A stretch of DNA of 64,000 nucleotides. Origin: Chitinophaga filiformis. Lineage in GTDB: Bacteria > Bacteroidota > Bacteroidia > Chitinophagales > Chitinophagaceae. Positions 43,144 to 52,055 of this stretch are shown here, in pieces (the first letter of the stretch is position 1; every line of letters begins with the position of its first letter). Made by a program: the position numbers and the translations under genes. Location of the stretch: NCBI RefSeq assembly GCF_021646545.1, contig NZ_JAKIRP010000018.1, positions 62,001 to 126,000 of the forward strand, given 5' to 3'. The notes beneath the pieces are model-generated. The model saw nothing but the letters and a program-made list of their open reading frames with translations, was not told the origin of the DNA and ran no database searches.

Positions 43144-44301
43144 ATGAAGCAAGAAATAGCCATTTCAGTCGCAGTTTTCCTCTTGACGATTGTGGTCAAT
43201 ACAAAGGGATTGTATGCTCAGACTCATCAGTCAGCCCTAGGTAACACATATCAGAACCCATTGCCGGTAGAATTGGCAGATCCATATGTGCTGCAGGTAA
43301 AAGGTGATAAGTATTATATGTATGGTACCGGAGGTGTTGCTAAAAATGGATTTGCGGCTTATTCCTCTACCGATCTGGTGAATTGGAAAAATGAAGGTCA
43401 GGTATATTATGCTGCTAACGAAAACGGCTGGAGTGATTCAACAAGCGCCTGGAATGGCGCATATTGGGCACCCGAAGTATACCAGCATAAGGGCAAGTTT
43501 TATTTGTTTTACAGTGCACAATGGGGTATGAATCCCAATAAAGAAGTTGAAAATTTTCGTATCGGGGTGGCTGTGGCTGATAATCCTACCGGCCCGTTCA
43601 TTGACCTGAACAATAAGCCCGTTTTTGATCCGGGGTACCCCGTCATCGACGCCAACGTTTTATTTGACAATGGCAAGGCTTACCTTTATTATTCACGCTG
43701 TTGCTACAAACATGCTGTAGAGAGCGAAGTGGCCGCCTGGGCTAAGCAGAAGGGATGGTTTGATGCCATAGAGGAGAGTTGGGTCTACGGGGTTGAGCTT
43801 AAACCTGATTTCAGTGGCGTCATAGGCGATCCGGTACTATTATTACGCCCCCCGGTTAAAATGGACGATAAGCAGGCAGAATGGGAAAGCCGTTCTGTTA
43901 CCTCAAAAGAAGTCAACCGCCGCTGGACAGAAGGCTCGGTTGCCTTCAAAAAGGGAAACACCTACTATATGATGTACTCCGCCAATTACTTTGGTGGCAA
44001 AAATTACGCGGTAGGATATGCCACTTCCAAACACCCGTTGGGGCCGTTTACCAAGGCGGCTAATAATCCGGTATTGCAGAAAAATGTTGAGAAAGGCGGT
44101 GTGGTAACCGGCACGGGACATAATAGTATCACTTACTCACCGGATGGAAAGGAAATGTATTGTGTTTATCATGCCCGGACATCGGCGACAGGCGAGCAAC
44201 GTGTTGTGTTTATTGACCGGATGAAGATATTAAAGAACGGGATGCTTATTGTAGAGGGGCCGACTACCGCCCGGCAATCTGCGCCTGCTGCAAGCAAGTA
44301 G
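43144..44301 (+). CDS. GH43-family glycoside hydrolase
   Basis: A 385-residue secreted five-bladed beta-propeller hydrolase (signal peptide to LYAQ). Family landmarks: general base D46 in ELADPYVL, pKa-modulating Asp in GYPVIDANVLFDNG, acid Glu in RRWTEGSVAFKKG, plus WAPEVYQHKGKFYLFYS and GTGHNSITYSPDG. GH43 enzymes act on arabinose- or xylose-containing glycans (xylosidase, arabinofuranosidase, arabinanase). No signal for a SusCD partner next to it; together with the GH30 gene 3 kb away it points to xylan side-chain breakdown. Confidence 0.9.
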   Translation: MKQEIAISVAVFLLTIVVNTKGLYAQTHQSALGNTYQNPLPVELADPYVLQVKGDKYYMYGTGGVAKNGFAAYSSTDLVNWKNEGQVYYAANENGWSDSTSAWNGAYWAPEVYQHKGKFYLFYSAQWGMNPNKEVENFRIGVAVADNPTGPFIDLNNKPVFDPGYPVIDANVLFDNGKAYLYYSRCCYKHAVESEVAAWAKQKGWFDAIEESWVYGVELKPDFSGVIGDPVLLLRPPVKMDDKQAEWESRSVTSKEVNRRWTEGSVAFKKGNTYYMMYSANYFGGKNYAVGYATSKHPLGPFTKAANNPVLQKNVEKGGVVTGTGHNSITYSPDGKEMYCVYHARTSATGEQRVVFIDRMKILKNGMLIVEGPTTARQSAPAASK

Positions 44302-44404
44302 CGGCAGCTCATTATCCTTTATGAATGGACTGCCCGGAAAGACAGAGCGGCCGACCTTCCGGCCTGCCGCTTTGTAATAGGTCGAGTAGGCCCGTTAGAC
44401 GAGA

Positions 44405-44560
44405 TTAGCATGTGAACTCAAAAGAAGCGCAGGTCCTGACTGTAAGACCACAAGTCCAATCACCGACAGTCGGCGCTTTTTTGGGTTCTACCTGCAGATG
44501 TCCGCTCAGCTTTGCGATAATTATCTTATTCAACTTTAATTTTTTAGGTTCTTTTTTCAT
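44405..44560 (-). CDS. Putative class I lanthipeptide precursor (51 aa)
   Basis: A 51-residue peptide with the leader signature of Bacteroidota class I lanthipeptides, MKKEPKKLKLNKIIIAKLSG (compare the common KKLSLNK-TIA-L leader), and a core APTVGDWTCGLTVR plus TCASFEFTC. Cys at 37, 44 and 51 and the preceding Thr at 36, 43 and 50 give TC exactly every seven residues; further Thr/Ser at 31, 40 and 46 are candidates for dehydration and thioether rings. No GG cleavage motif. No LanB, LanC, LanT or protease gene is within the window, so it would be modified in trans. It lies head-to-head with the DoxX/DUF2071 operon and tail-to-tail with GH43. Confidence 0.7.
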   Translation of the reverse strand: MKKEPKKLKLNKIIIAKLSGHLQVEPKKAPTVGDWTCGLTVRTCASFEFTC

Positions 44561-44662
44561 AATCGTTGTGTTTAGATGGGGAATACTCTATCGTTACTAA
44601 TATAACTTATATCAGAACGCAGGACAATCCCCGGAAAGGGGGAAATACACCACAATATTGAC

Positions 44663-45043
44663 ATGCGGAATATTTGGACTCATAAAATACTAATTTATTT
44701 TATTGGACTAGTCTGGCTCGTAAACGGTCTGTTATGTAAAGTTCTTAACCTGGTTCCGCGGCACGAACAAATTGTTGCCCGGATACTAGGCGGCCGATAT
44801 TCACGATCACTGACACTGGCAATCGGAGTTTCAGAAATTGGAATGGCCGTCTGGACGATCAGTAAGATAAAATCAAGGTATAATGCCATGCTTCAGATGG
44901 CAATTGTGGCAGCAATGAACCTCCTGGAGTTTTTCCTTGTGCCTGATTTGTTACTTTGGGGCAGAGTAAACGCCGTCTTCGCATTCTTTTTTATTCTGCT
45001 TATATACTTTACGGAATTTAAAGTAAATCCCAGTCAGACATAA
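44663..45043 (+). CDS. DoxX-like membrane protein
   Basis: A 126-residue four-helix membrane protein. ILIYFIGLVWLVNGLLCKVL and NLVPRHEQIVARILGG are the landmarks of the DoxX-like (PF13781) family; later helices are near 52-66, 76-93 and 100-116. DoxX-like proteins are poorly understood and are linked to redox or quinone metabolism. First gene of a tight four-gene operon (gaps or overlaps of 8, -13 and -17 bp). Divergent to the lanthipeptide-type gene. Confidence 0.8.
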   Translation: MRNIWTHKILIYFIGLVWLVNGLLCKVLNLVPRHEQIVARILGGRYSRSLTLAIGVSEIGMAVWTISKIKSRYNAMLQMAIVAAMNLLEFFLVPDLLLWGRVNAVFAFFFILLIYFTEFKVNPSQT

Positions 45044-45051
45044 ATAACTAT

Positions 45052-45792
45052 ATGTTTTCAGGTCTTAGGAATCACCCTTTCGCCGTGAAGGCGGTTTTCG
45101 AAAGTTCAATAGTATTGACTTTCGCTGTGGCAAAGGAAAAATTATTGCAACTTATTCCGGCTTGTCTGGAGCTTGATACATTTGATAATAAATATGGGTT
45201 TATTGCGGTAGCCATGGTTCAGACGAAGAAGCTTCGTCCTGAGGGTTTCCCAGGATTTATGGGAAATAACTTCTTCTTAATTGGGTATAGGGTATTTGTA
45301 AGATATACTGACAATGCCGGTAAAAATCTACGCGGCCTATACATCCTTAAGTCCGAAACGAACAAAAAGAAGATGGAGATTCTTGGAAATATCTTTACCC
45401 ATTACAATTATACAACTACAGATATTACTCAAGTTGAATCCGGGCGCATAAGAATATTTGAGTCAGCCAAATCGAAATTTAAAGTTTCTGTAAATGTTGG
45501 TGATGGAGACGTAATATTGCCGGCAACATCACCATTTGCCGACTGGAAGCAAGCGAGACGATTTGCGGGCCCTCTTCCTTTCACGTTCCAGTTTAATACA
45601 CAAACCAAAGAAGTTTTAATTATTGAAGGCGTGAGACAAAACTGGACACCTAAGCCACTAAAGGTTATTGATTGTAGTTTTTCCTTTTTTGATTCTCTCA
45701 ATATAGAAAGTCCTGTTCTGGCCAACGCTTTCATTATCAATAACGTTCCATACTATTGGAAAAAAGGAAAACGGGAGGTATGGAAGCAGTAA
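45052..45792 (+). CDS. DUF2071-like protein
   Basis: A 246-residue cytosolic beta-rich protein. Sequence such as LLQLIPACLELDTFDNKYGF, AVAMVQTKKLRPEGFPGFMG and FFLIGYRVFVRYTDNAGKN is typical of the YqjF/DUF2071 (acetoacetate-decarboxylase-like) group. Function unknown; the fold can bind small carboxylic or carbonyl compounds. Starts 8 bp after the DoxX-like gene and its end overlaps the next start. Confidence 0.7.
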   Translation: MFSGLRNHPFAVKAVFESSIVLTFAVAKEKLLQLIPACLELDTFDNKYGFIAVAMVQTKKLRPEGFPGFMGNNFFLIGYRVFVRYTDNAGKNLRGLYILKSETNKKKMEILGNIFTHYNYTTTDITQVESGRIRIFESAKSKFKVSVNVGDGDVILPATSPFADWKQARRFAGPLPFTFQFNTQTKEVLIIEGVRQNWTPKPLKVIDCSFSFFDSLNIESPVLANAFIINNVPYYWKKGKREVWKQ

Positions 45793-46532
45793 GAAAGCCT
45801 TTTCAGGGCGTCATCAACATTATCAGGTTCAACTGGCATTTCTACGCATTGTCTCTGTTTATGGTGGTACTTACCATCATTGCAGCTGGCTATTTTAAAG
45901 GACTTCCGGTACTTTATATAATACCTGTTCTTTCTTTGGGCGGAAGCCTTACTTCGTTACTGGTATCCTTTTATATTTACGATCTATCCGGCCTGTATAG
46001 TCTAAATTGGGCAATTAGTACAGGAGGTGAACGCCTGATTGTTAATATCCATGCAGGATTTGATGAAACAAGCCTTTTACTTCGAAACAAGTATAGGAAT
46101 GCGGAACTGCGAATAATAGATTTCTACGATCCACAAAAACATACAGAGCTTTCAATCAGGCGCGCGCGGAAAGCTTATCCGGCTCTTCCGCAAACAGTAC
46201 GGGCGGACGCAAACAGATTGCCAATTGAAGATGCGTCAGCAGACAAGATATTCGTCATTTTTTCTGCACATGAAATAAGAGACAAAACAGAAAGGGCTGA
46301 TTTTATCCGGGAATTGGCCAGGGTTATAAAGCCCGGTGGGGAAATCTACGTAATGGAACATCTGAGAGATACACCGAATTTCATCGCTTATAGTGTTGGC
46401 TTTTTGCATTTCTATACAAAAAAGTCCTGGTTGAAGCTTTTCAGTAATGCTGATTTAAAAATTAATCAGGAGATTAAACTTACTCCTTTTATTTCGACTT
46501 TTATAATTTCTAAAAATGATAATCCATTTTAG
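45780..46532 (+). CDS. Membrane-anchored class I SAM-dependent methyltransferase
   Basis: A 250-residue protein. Two N-terminal membrane helices (FNWHFYALSLFMVVLTIIAAG and the next at about 45-65) precede a Methyltransf_11-type domain: INIHAGFDETS region, RADANRLPIEDASADKIFVI, and FIRELARVIKPGGEIYVMEH with the post-motif GGE. The SAM-binding glycine motif I is weak. ATG 45780 has a GGGAGG ahead of it and overlaps the previous gene by 13 bp, so translation is coupled. Substrate unknown, likely hydrophobic given the membrane anchor. Confidence 0.78.
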   Translation: MEAVRKPFQGVINIIRFNWHFYALSLFMVVLTIIAAGYFKGLPVLYIIPVLSLGGSLTSLLVSFYIYDLSGLYSLNWAISTGGERLIVNIHAGFDETSLLLRNKYRNAELRIIDFYDPQKHTELSIRRARKAYPALPQTVRADANRLPIEDASADKIFVIFSAHEIRDKTERADFIRELARVIKPGGEIYVMEHLRDTPNFIAYSVGFLHFYTKKSWLKLFSNADLKINQEIKLTPFISTFIISKNDNPF

Positions 46533-46911
46533 AATAATTGGATCACTTTTAATCGTGTTGGCGCTTATCCATGCCGTATTTCCGAGATATTTTAACTGGA
46601 GTGAAGAGCTCAAGCCACTGAGTATGATCAACCGGCAACTAATGACAATTCATACATTCTTTATTGCTCTTGCTGTCTTTCTTTTAGGTTTGTTATGCGT
46701 GACTTCCGGTAATGAACTTATCAATACGTCCTTCGGAAAGAAAATATCTTTTGGCATGGGGCTATTCTGGGTAATCCGACTTTTCGTTCAGTTTTTTGGT
46801 TATTCACCTGATCTTTGGAAGGGAAGACGATTTGAGACCATTGTGCATATTCTGTTTTCATTGTTATTTGGATATATGAGTATTGTATTTTTTGTCACAT
46901 GCTTTTCCTAG
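46516..46911 (+). CDS. Small membrane protein of the DoxX/methyltransferase operon
   Basis: A 131-residue protein with four predicted helices (IIGSLLIVLALIHAVF, MTIHTFFIALAVFLLGLLCV, MGLFWVIRLFVQFFGY, ILFSLLFGYMSIVFFV). Conserved-looking polar residues are His, Arg and Asn in the loops. Starts inside the methyltransferase gene (17-bp overlap). Not recognised; likely a partner subunit of the same pathway. Confidence 0.65.
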   Translation: MIIHFRIIGSLLIVLALIHAVFPRYFNWSEELKPLSMINRQLMTIHTFFIALAVFLLGLLCVTSGNELINTSFGKKISFGMGLFWVIRLFVQFFGYSPDLWKGRRFETIVHILFSLLFGYMSIVFFVTCFS

Positions 46912-47003
46912 CACGGGAAATTTATATTCTGTTTAAATCTGAATGAATATATTCAACGGGAATTTCAATCAAACAATTGAATGGCGATTTTATTTGCAAC
47001 ACT

Positions 47004-48074
47004 TTACTTTTTTGCAGCTATTAATCTGTCCAGCACCTTTAGATATAAATCAGTGGGAGTCTGTCTGCCATATTCATATTTCGTTTTAAATGCGACCACC
47101 AGATCAAGCTTAGGCAGAACAGTTATAAATTGTCCATATGCCCCGGTTGCAGAATAAGCACCTTCATAAAAATCTTTATTATACGGTGTGTCCCATATCC
47201 ACCATAAATAACCATATCCAAAATGAAAATAAGCTGTTTTGTCTTCTGCAGCCTCCCTGTAAGGAGTGACTGCAGCAGTCGTTAATTTAACCCAATCAGC
47301 GGGAATTATTTGCTGGTCTTTCCACTTTCCGTTCCTGAGCATTAGATAGCCTATTCTTGCCATATCTCTTGTTGAAAACCACATATGATAAGCCAGGTAT
47401 TTTGATCTTGTTGTGTCGCCGGTTTTGCGTTGTTCTTTTATATTCCAGTCCTGCATTGCCAATGGCTTCGCAAGTATTGAGTCGATCAGCTGGTAAATAG
47501 TTCTTCCCGTTTGTTGTTCAAGGATGTAGCCTGCAACATTAAAGTCCCAATTGTTGTATAGCCAGAAACTACCAGGTTTAATACTACCCCTTTTCGGAGC
47601 CATGGCAGAGGCATCACCCTCATTACTCGCGGGATGGTAAATACCTGATCGTGCGGTCAGTAAATCGTTAATGGTGGCTTTTTTTTCTATTGGCAACAAA
47701 CCACCAACATCATCAATATTTAATTGTTCCATTGTGGTTGAAAGATCTATTTTCTTACTTGCCACAAAAGGCCCATACAGTATGGAAAGCAAACTTTTTC
47801 GGCAGGATGCCAGATAGCTGGTCTCTTTTATATCGCCGTAATCAAATAAAATTTTTCCGGATTGTATTACCACCATACCGGTCGCATTGGTGCTGTCTAT
47901 AATAAAACGTTTAAGAGTATTAAGGTGCTCTTTGTTCCATCCTTCTTTGGATGCGTCAGTTGTGAATTGCCAGACGCTATCGGGGTAAATTGAGTTACTA
48001 TTTGTCGTTGTACCGGATTGTTGGGCAAAGGCTAAATATGGCGAAAGAAAAATCATCAATAGAAGCTTACGCAT
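47004..48074 (-). CDS. Serine hydrolase of the beta-lactamase/PBP superfamily
   Basis: A 356-residue exported enzyme (signal peptide to AFAQQ). The class C/esterase catalytic motifs are visible: S90-C-R-K93 (SxxK) and YNN (YxN) in FWLYNNWDFNVAG; the third KTG-like motif is replaced by sequence around SATGAYGQFI. These Bacteroidota proteins act as D-amino acid peptidases or esterases more often than as antibiotic-degrading enzymes. Monocistronic and divergent from the FtsX-like permease. Confidence 0.87.
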   Translation of the reverse strand: MRKLLLMIFLSPYLAFAQQSGTTTNSNSIYPDSVWQFTTDASKEGWNKEHLNTLKRFIIDSTNATGMVVIQSGKILFDYGDIKETSYLASCRKSLLSILYGPFVASKKIDLSTTMEQLNIDDVGGLLPIEKKATINDLLTARSGIYHPASNEGDASAMAPKRGSIKPGSFWLYNNWDFNVAGYILEQQTGRTIYQLIDSILAKPLAMQDWNIKEQRKTGDTTRSKYLAYHMWFSTRDMARIGYLMLRNGKWKDQQIIPADWVKLTTAAVTPYREAAEDKTAYFHFGYGYLWWIWDTPYNKDFYEGAYSATGAYGQFITVLPKLDLVVAFKTKYEYGRQTPTDLYLKVLDRLIAAKK

Positions 48075-48288
48075 GTTGTATCAATTTTGACTAGTTAAAT
48101 GATGACCGATCCCTGATCTAAGAGATTATAAGTTCTTGTATGAGCGTTGACGTCAAGATATGAAATCTTTGAAATATAGGTGCGAACCGTCTTCCAATTG
48201 CACTTCATTACTTTTAAGCAATGATAAAGGATCGGCGACGGGAGAGGGGCATGTTGTTGTCATTATGCTCCAGGGCTTTTATGAACCA

Positions 48289-48325
48289 TGTCCGGAAGCG
48301 GACATAATAACACTGAAAACGGACA
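48289..48325. promoter_or_regulatory. TGTCCG palindrome upstream of the permease
   Basis: TGTCCGGAAGCGGACA (48289-48304) is an inverted repeat of TGTCCG with a 4-bp centre; a third half-site CGGACA follows at 48320. Located about 95 bp before the permease ATG in the 344-bp divergent gap. Likely activator or repressor site. A small frame at 48160-48354 overlaps it and looks noncoding. Confidence 0.5.
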
Positions 48326-48418
48326 TTTTCATTTCGTTTCTGTGTTGTAAATGATTTAAAATGAATAGTTTGTTATTTTGTATTGTTTTTGCGATATGCA
48401 GGCAATAATCCCTGTTGT

Positions 48419-50821
48419 ATGCTAAAGAACTATCTTAAAACGGCTTTCCGAAGCCTGTCTCGCAACAAGCGTTATGCATTGCTTAATATCACCGGTCTTA
48501 CGCTGGGCATCACCGTTTGCCTGGTCATTTATGTGATCATTCAATACGAGCAAAGCTTCGATATGTTTCATACGAAGAAAGACCGCATATACAGGGTTCT
48601 TACGGTATCACCGGGAGAAAGTGGCAAGACCAATTATACGCAGGCGGTGTCTTTCCCAGTGCCGACTGCGCTGCAAAACGATTTCTCCGAGTTCGAGCGG
48701 GTAACCGGCATTATACAAATGGGGAAAAGACTGGTAACGCTGGAAGACGAGCAGGGTAATACCCAGAAGAAATTCAAACCACTGGTATATTTCCTGACAC
48801 CCTCATTCTTTGACATATTTGATTACAAGTGGCTGGCTGGCAATAAAGCCACCGCACTAAACGACCCCAATTCCACGGTGCTGGCACGTTCCACCGCAGA
48901 AAAATATTTTGGCGACTGGCACAAGGCGATAGGGCAGGTCATAAAACTTGACCAGCAATTCAATCTGACTGTGACAGGCATACTGGATGATCCGCCGAAG
49001 AACACAGAATTCCAGTTCGATATGGTGGCAACGTATGCGCTGCTTAAAATAAACGAGATAAAGGATTGGGTAACGATAGACGACATTCATAATTGTTATG
49101 TGTTGCTGCGCCCGGGGCACGATGTGGCAAAGATCGACGAGCGTCTGAATGTTTTCTCGAAAAAATATAGAGATCCGAAGAGCAGGGTCACGCATATACT
49201 GCAGTCACTGACCGACGTGCATTCAGATAAACGCACCGGGAATTTTATAGGCCGGGTCGCGTCGCCGGAGCGGATAGGGATGTTGTGGATGATCGCCGGT
49301 TTTATTCTGCTCATTGCCTGTGTGAATTTTATCAATCTGGCAACAGCACAGGCTGTGAACCGCGCCCGTGAGATTGGTGTGCGCAAGGTACTTGGTAGTA
49401 ACCGCTGGCAGTTGAAAATGCAATTCCTGGCTGAAACTGCTATGTTGGTGCTGACTTCTCTTCTGCTGGCGGTGGTATTGGCATTGTGCGTGCTTCCATT
49501 CATCAGCAGGGTGATGGACCTGCCTTTAGAGCCAGGAATGCTGGCTGCCAATAACGTATATATTCTACTGCTTGCCATCTTCCTGACCGTTACCTTACTG
49601 GCAGGTTTCTACCCATCTATCGTCGTATCTGGTTTCAACCCTATTAATGCATTGAAGAGCAAGATGGCAGCCAACAAAATGACCGGCGGCATTTCTCTGC
49701 GCCGTGGCCTGGTGGTTTTCCAGTTTGTTATTACACAGGCATTGATCATCGGTACGTTAATTATCCTGCAGCAGATGAATTACTTTCACAAACAATCCAT
49801 GGGTTTTACCCGGGATGCCATTGTAAACTTGCCTTTTCGTAATGACAGCGCAGGCAATGCAAAGATTGCTTACCTGCGGGACCAGTTGCAACAGATCAAA
49901 GGTATACAGGAGGTGAGCTTTTCCAATGATGCACCTTCCAGCGATGGGAACTGGTGGACAGGTTTTAGATTTGATCATCAGACAGAGGAAACCAAATTCC
50001 CGGCCATTACGCGTTGGGTGGATTATAACTTTATCAACACCTACAATATCAAACTTGTAACAGGCCGCAACCTCACCCGCACCGATTCTGTGCGTGAGTT
50101 CCTGGTGAACGAGACCCTGGTACAAAAATTAGGTTTGAAACCCGCAGATGTGCTCAATAAAGAGATAGACGTGTGGAACGGGCAGATCAAAGGCATGATT
50201 GTAGGGGTAGTCGGCGATTTTACTGCCGGTACGTTGAAAGAGGCGGTGGCGCCCGTATTCATGAGTAACATAAAACAACGGTTTAGCAGTGTGGGTATAA
50301 GACTGACTGGTGGGGCCGATGTACAGGCTGCGCTAGAAGCGATTGAAAAGCTTTGGAACGAGAATTTTCCTGAACAGATTTTTGAATACGGATTCCTGGA
50401 TCAGCGGATCGCGGAATATTATAAGGAAGAACGCCAACTGGCGCATTTGTACGAGATCTTTGCAGGCATAGCCATATTTCTGAGCTGTCTGGGCTTATAT
50501 GGACTCGCGTCTTTCATGGCGGTACAGCGTATAAAGGAAGTAGGTGTACGTAAAGTCCTAGGGGCAACACCGGCCCATATTGTATATCTTTTTTCAAGGG
50601 AGTTTATCCTACTTATAGGTATTGCGTTTGTAATAGCAGCCCCGCTGGTGTGGTATTTCATGCATAACTGGCTCAATAATTTCGTGAACCGGATAGATAT
50701 TAACTGGAGCGTATTTGCTGTTGGAGGTACGGCTGCACTGATAATAGCGCTGGCGACAGTCAGCTCGCAGGCCATTAGGGCGGCTATGATGAATCCTGTA
50801 GAGAGTTTGAAGGCTGATTGA
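48419..50821 (+). CDS. FtsX/MacB-type ABC transporter permease
   Basis: An 800-residue inner-membrane protein made of two MacB-PCD/FtsX units in tandem. It starts MLKNYLKTAFRSLSRNKRYA with helix 1 (LNITGLTLGITVCLVIYVII), has a periplasmic domain to about residue 280, three helices to about 435 (including IACVNFINLATAQAVNRARE and REIGVRKVLGSNRWQL), then a second periplasmic domain and three helices near the end with KEVGVRKVLGATPAHIV. No ATPase is fused or adjacent, as usual for this Bacteroidota family. Probable role in exporting a peptide or lipid or in envelope signalling. ATG 48419 preferred to 48383. Confidence 0.9.
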   Translation: MLKNYLKTAFRSLSRNKRYALLNITGLTLGITVCLVIYVIIQYEQSFDMFHTKKDRIYRVLTVSPGESGKTNYTQAVSFPVPTALQNDFSEFERVTGIIQMGKRLVTLEDEQGNTQKKFKPLVYFLTPSFFDIFDYKWLAGNKATALNDPNSTVLARSTAEKYFGDWHKAIGQVIKLDQQFNLTVTGILDDPPKNTEFQFDMVATYALLKINEIKDWVTIDDIHNCYVLLRPGHDVAKIDERLNVFSKKYRDPKSRVTHILQSLTDVHSDKRTGNFIGRVASPERIGMLWMIAGFILLIACVNFINLATAQAVNRAREIGVRKVLGSNRWQLKMQFLAETAMLVLTSLLLAVVLALCVLPFISRVMDLPLEPGMLAANNVYILLLAIFLTVTLLAGFYPSIVVSGFNPINALKSKMAANKMTGGISLRRGLVVFQFVITQALIIGTLIILQQMNYFHKQSMGFTRDAIVNLPFRNDSAGNAKIAYLRDQLQQIKGIQEVSFSNDAPSSDGNWWTGFRFDHQTEETKFPAITRWVDYNFINTYNIKLVTGRNLTRTDSVREFLVNETLVQKLGLKPADVLNKEIDVWNGQIKGMIVGVVGDFTAGTLKEAVAPVFMSNIKQRFSSVGIRLTGGADVQAALEAIEKLWNENFPEQIFEYGFLDQRIAEYYKEERQLAHLYEIFAGIAIFLSCLGLYGLASFMAVQRIKEVGVRKVLGATPAHIVYLFSREFILLIGIAFVIAAPLVWYFMHNWLNNFVNRIDINWSVFAVGGTAALIIALATVSSQAIRAAMMNPVESLKAD

Positions 50822-50909
50822 TGAAGTCAGAGGCGATACTAGTGACAGGACCTCCTGCAATAAAATGAACCTGAAGTATCTCTTTGCCGCTACATCGTTA
50901 ACAAGCCGA

Positions 50910-50955
50910 AAAAAGCAGCAATTTTTTAACTTAAGTTAGAAAATTGCTGCTTTTT
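50910..50955. terminator. Bidirectional terminator
   Basis: AAAAAGCAGCAATTTT and its exact complement flank a short AT-rich centre, then TTTTTCATAC. It lies between the permease and the convergent lipoprotein gene. Confidence 0.8.
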
Positions 50956-51046
50956 CATACTGAACTTGCTGTGCGTAACAGTTTATTCGCCTAACTTGTA
51001 ATCAATGCGGCTTACATTTTATTCGAAGCCGTTGGTAGCAGGACGC

Positions 51047-51769
51047 TTAGAGTGCATACTGTAAGACGATTATTTCGTCTTTAGTTGATTGTGGATCAAC
51101 ATCAACACTGAATTCGTTGTTTTGTTTGTCGCGAAGTAAAACACCGGAGATATGAAGAACTTTCCGCAGATCTCTTTCTCTTTGCAAGAAGCGAAATCCA
51201 TAGGGGGAAAATTCTTTAATGCTTCCAAACTGTGGATCAAATTTGGCCACATTATTAATCAATGTATCTTCGTTGTAGTGAATATAAGTTGTATCCGGAT
51301 TCAGGTAAGGTTTCAGTCCATCGAAATTCTTGCGTTTGAGTATGTCAACTACTTTTTCAACCACGCCCATTTTTCTGTCAATAGTCGCCAGATCTTCTTT
51401 TGGATACTTGAAAATCATTTTTCTTTCATTTTGTAGAATTATTACAACATGAATTTCATCGTAGTTGTCCTTTTCCTGCTTTAGATTCCGGTAGAACAAA
51501 TAAGCAATGTTAGAGGCTGGCATATCCAGGGCGTTAGCGAATTTTTCGATAATATCACTCTTGGTCATTTCCACCTCAAAGTATTTTGTTTTTCCCTCTT
51601 TTGTCGACGCGGAATACCCAACGGCATATTTACAAATGCCTCCATAGTACTCCAGGACTTCTTTAATTCCCTTGTCTTCATTGTCAGAGATGCTGAATAC
51701 ATTGCTACTGTTACAGGATGAAAGCGCCAGTCCTAAGATAATAAATGTGTATAAAGTGAATTTTGTCAT
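51047..51769 (-). CDS. Hypothetical lipoprotein (240 aa)
   Basis: Lipoprotein with signal TLYTFIILGLALSSCNSS (Cys 19). The mature protein has mixed alpha/beta sequence (KEVLEYYGGICKYAVGYSAS, DIIEKFANALDMPASNIAYL, HVVIILQNERKMIFKYPKED) with no known catalytic motif. The length of helices and strands is consistent with a small globular periplasmic domain. Stands alone; its 286-bp upstream region has no recognisable promoter. Function unknown. Confidence 0.6.
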   Translation of the reverse strand: MTKFTLYTFIILGLALSSCNSSNVFSISDNEDKGIKEVLEYYGGICKYAVGYSASTKEGKTKYFEVEMTKSDIIEKFANALDMPASNIAYLFYRNLKQEKDNYDEIHVVIILQNERKMIFKYPKEDLATIDRKMGVVEKVVDILKRKNFDGLKPYLNPDTTYIHYNEDTLINNVAKFDPQFGSIKEFSPYGFRFLQRERDLRKVLHISGVLLRDKQNNEFSVDVDPQSTKDEIIVLQYAL

Positions 51770-52055
51770 GATACTGCGGCCTATTTGAGGAGCGAAGTTA
51801 GAGGAATCTCTTATGAGAGAAATAACACATGCGTTGTAGGTGCGTTTGACCTGCTGTCAATCAGCATCTGTTACAATCGCTCTAATGTCGGTTGGGTCCC
51901 GGGGCATTTCCCAACATCCCGGAAAAGTTCGGCTGCATTTTCCCGGTTTTGACTATTTTTAAGGGCGAAAGTTGACTTTGGGTTCAGGAATATCGGTAAG
52001 GCAGATGGCGAGCTGATATCCTGAAAGGTCTAAATTCAAAAGCAAACCGTTGATA

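Noticed and set aside
44421..44477. Terminator-like pairing of AAGCGC with GCGCTTTTTT after GH43
   Set aside because: The loop is large and unpaired, and the segment is better explained as lanthipeptide coding sequence on the other strand.
44412..44600. Plus-strand 62-codon frame
   Set aside because: It is antisense to the lanthipeptide-type gene, whose minus-strand frame has a clear leader and core.
48160..48354. 64-codon frame upstream of the FtsX-like permease
   Set aside because: It overlaps the palindromic regulatory site and shows no protein character.
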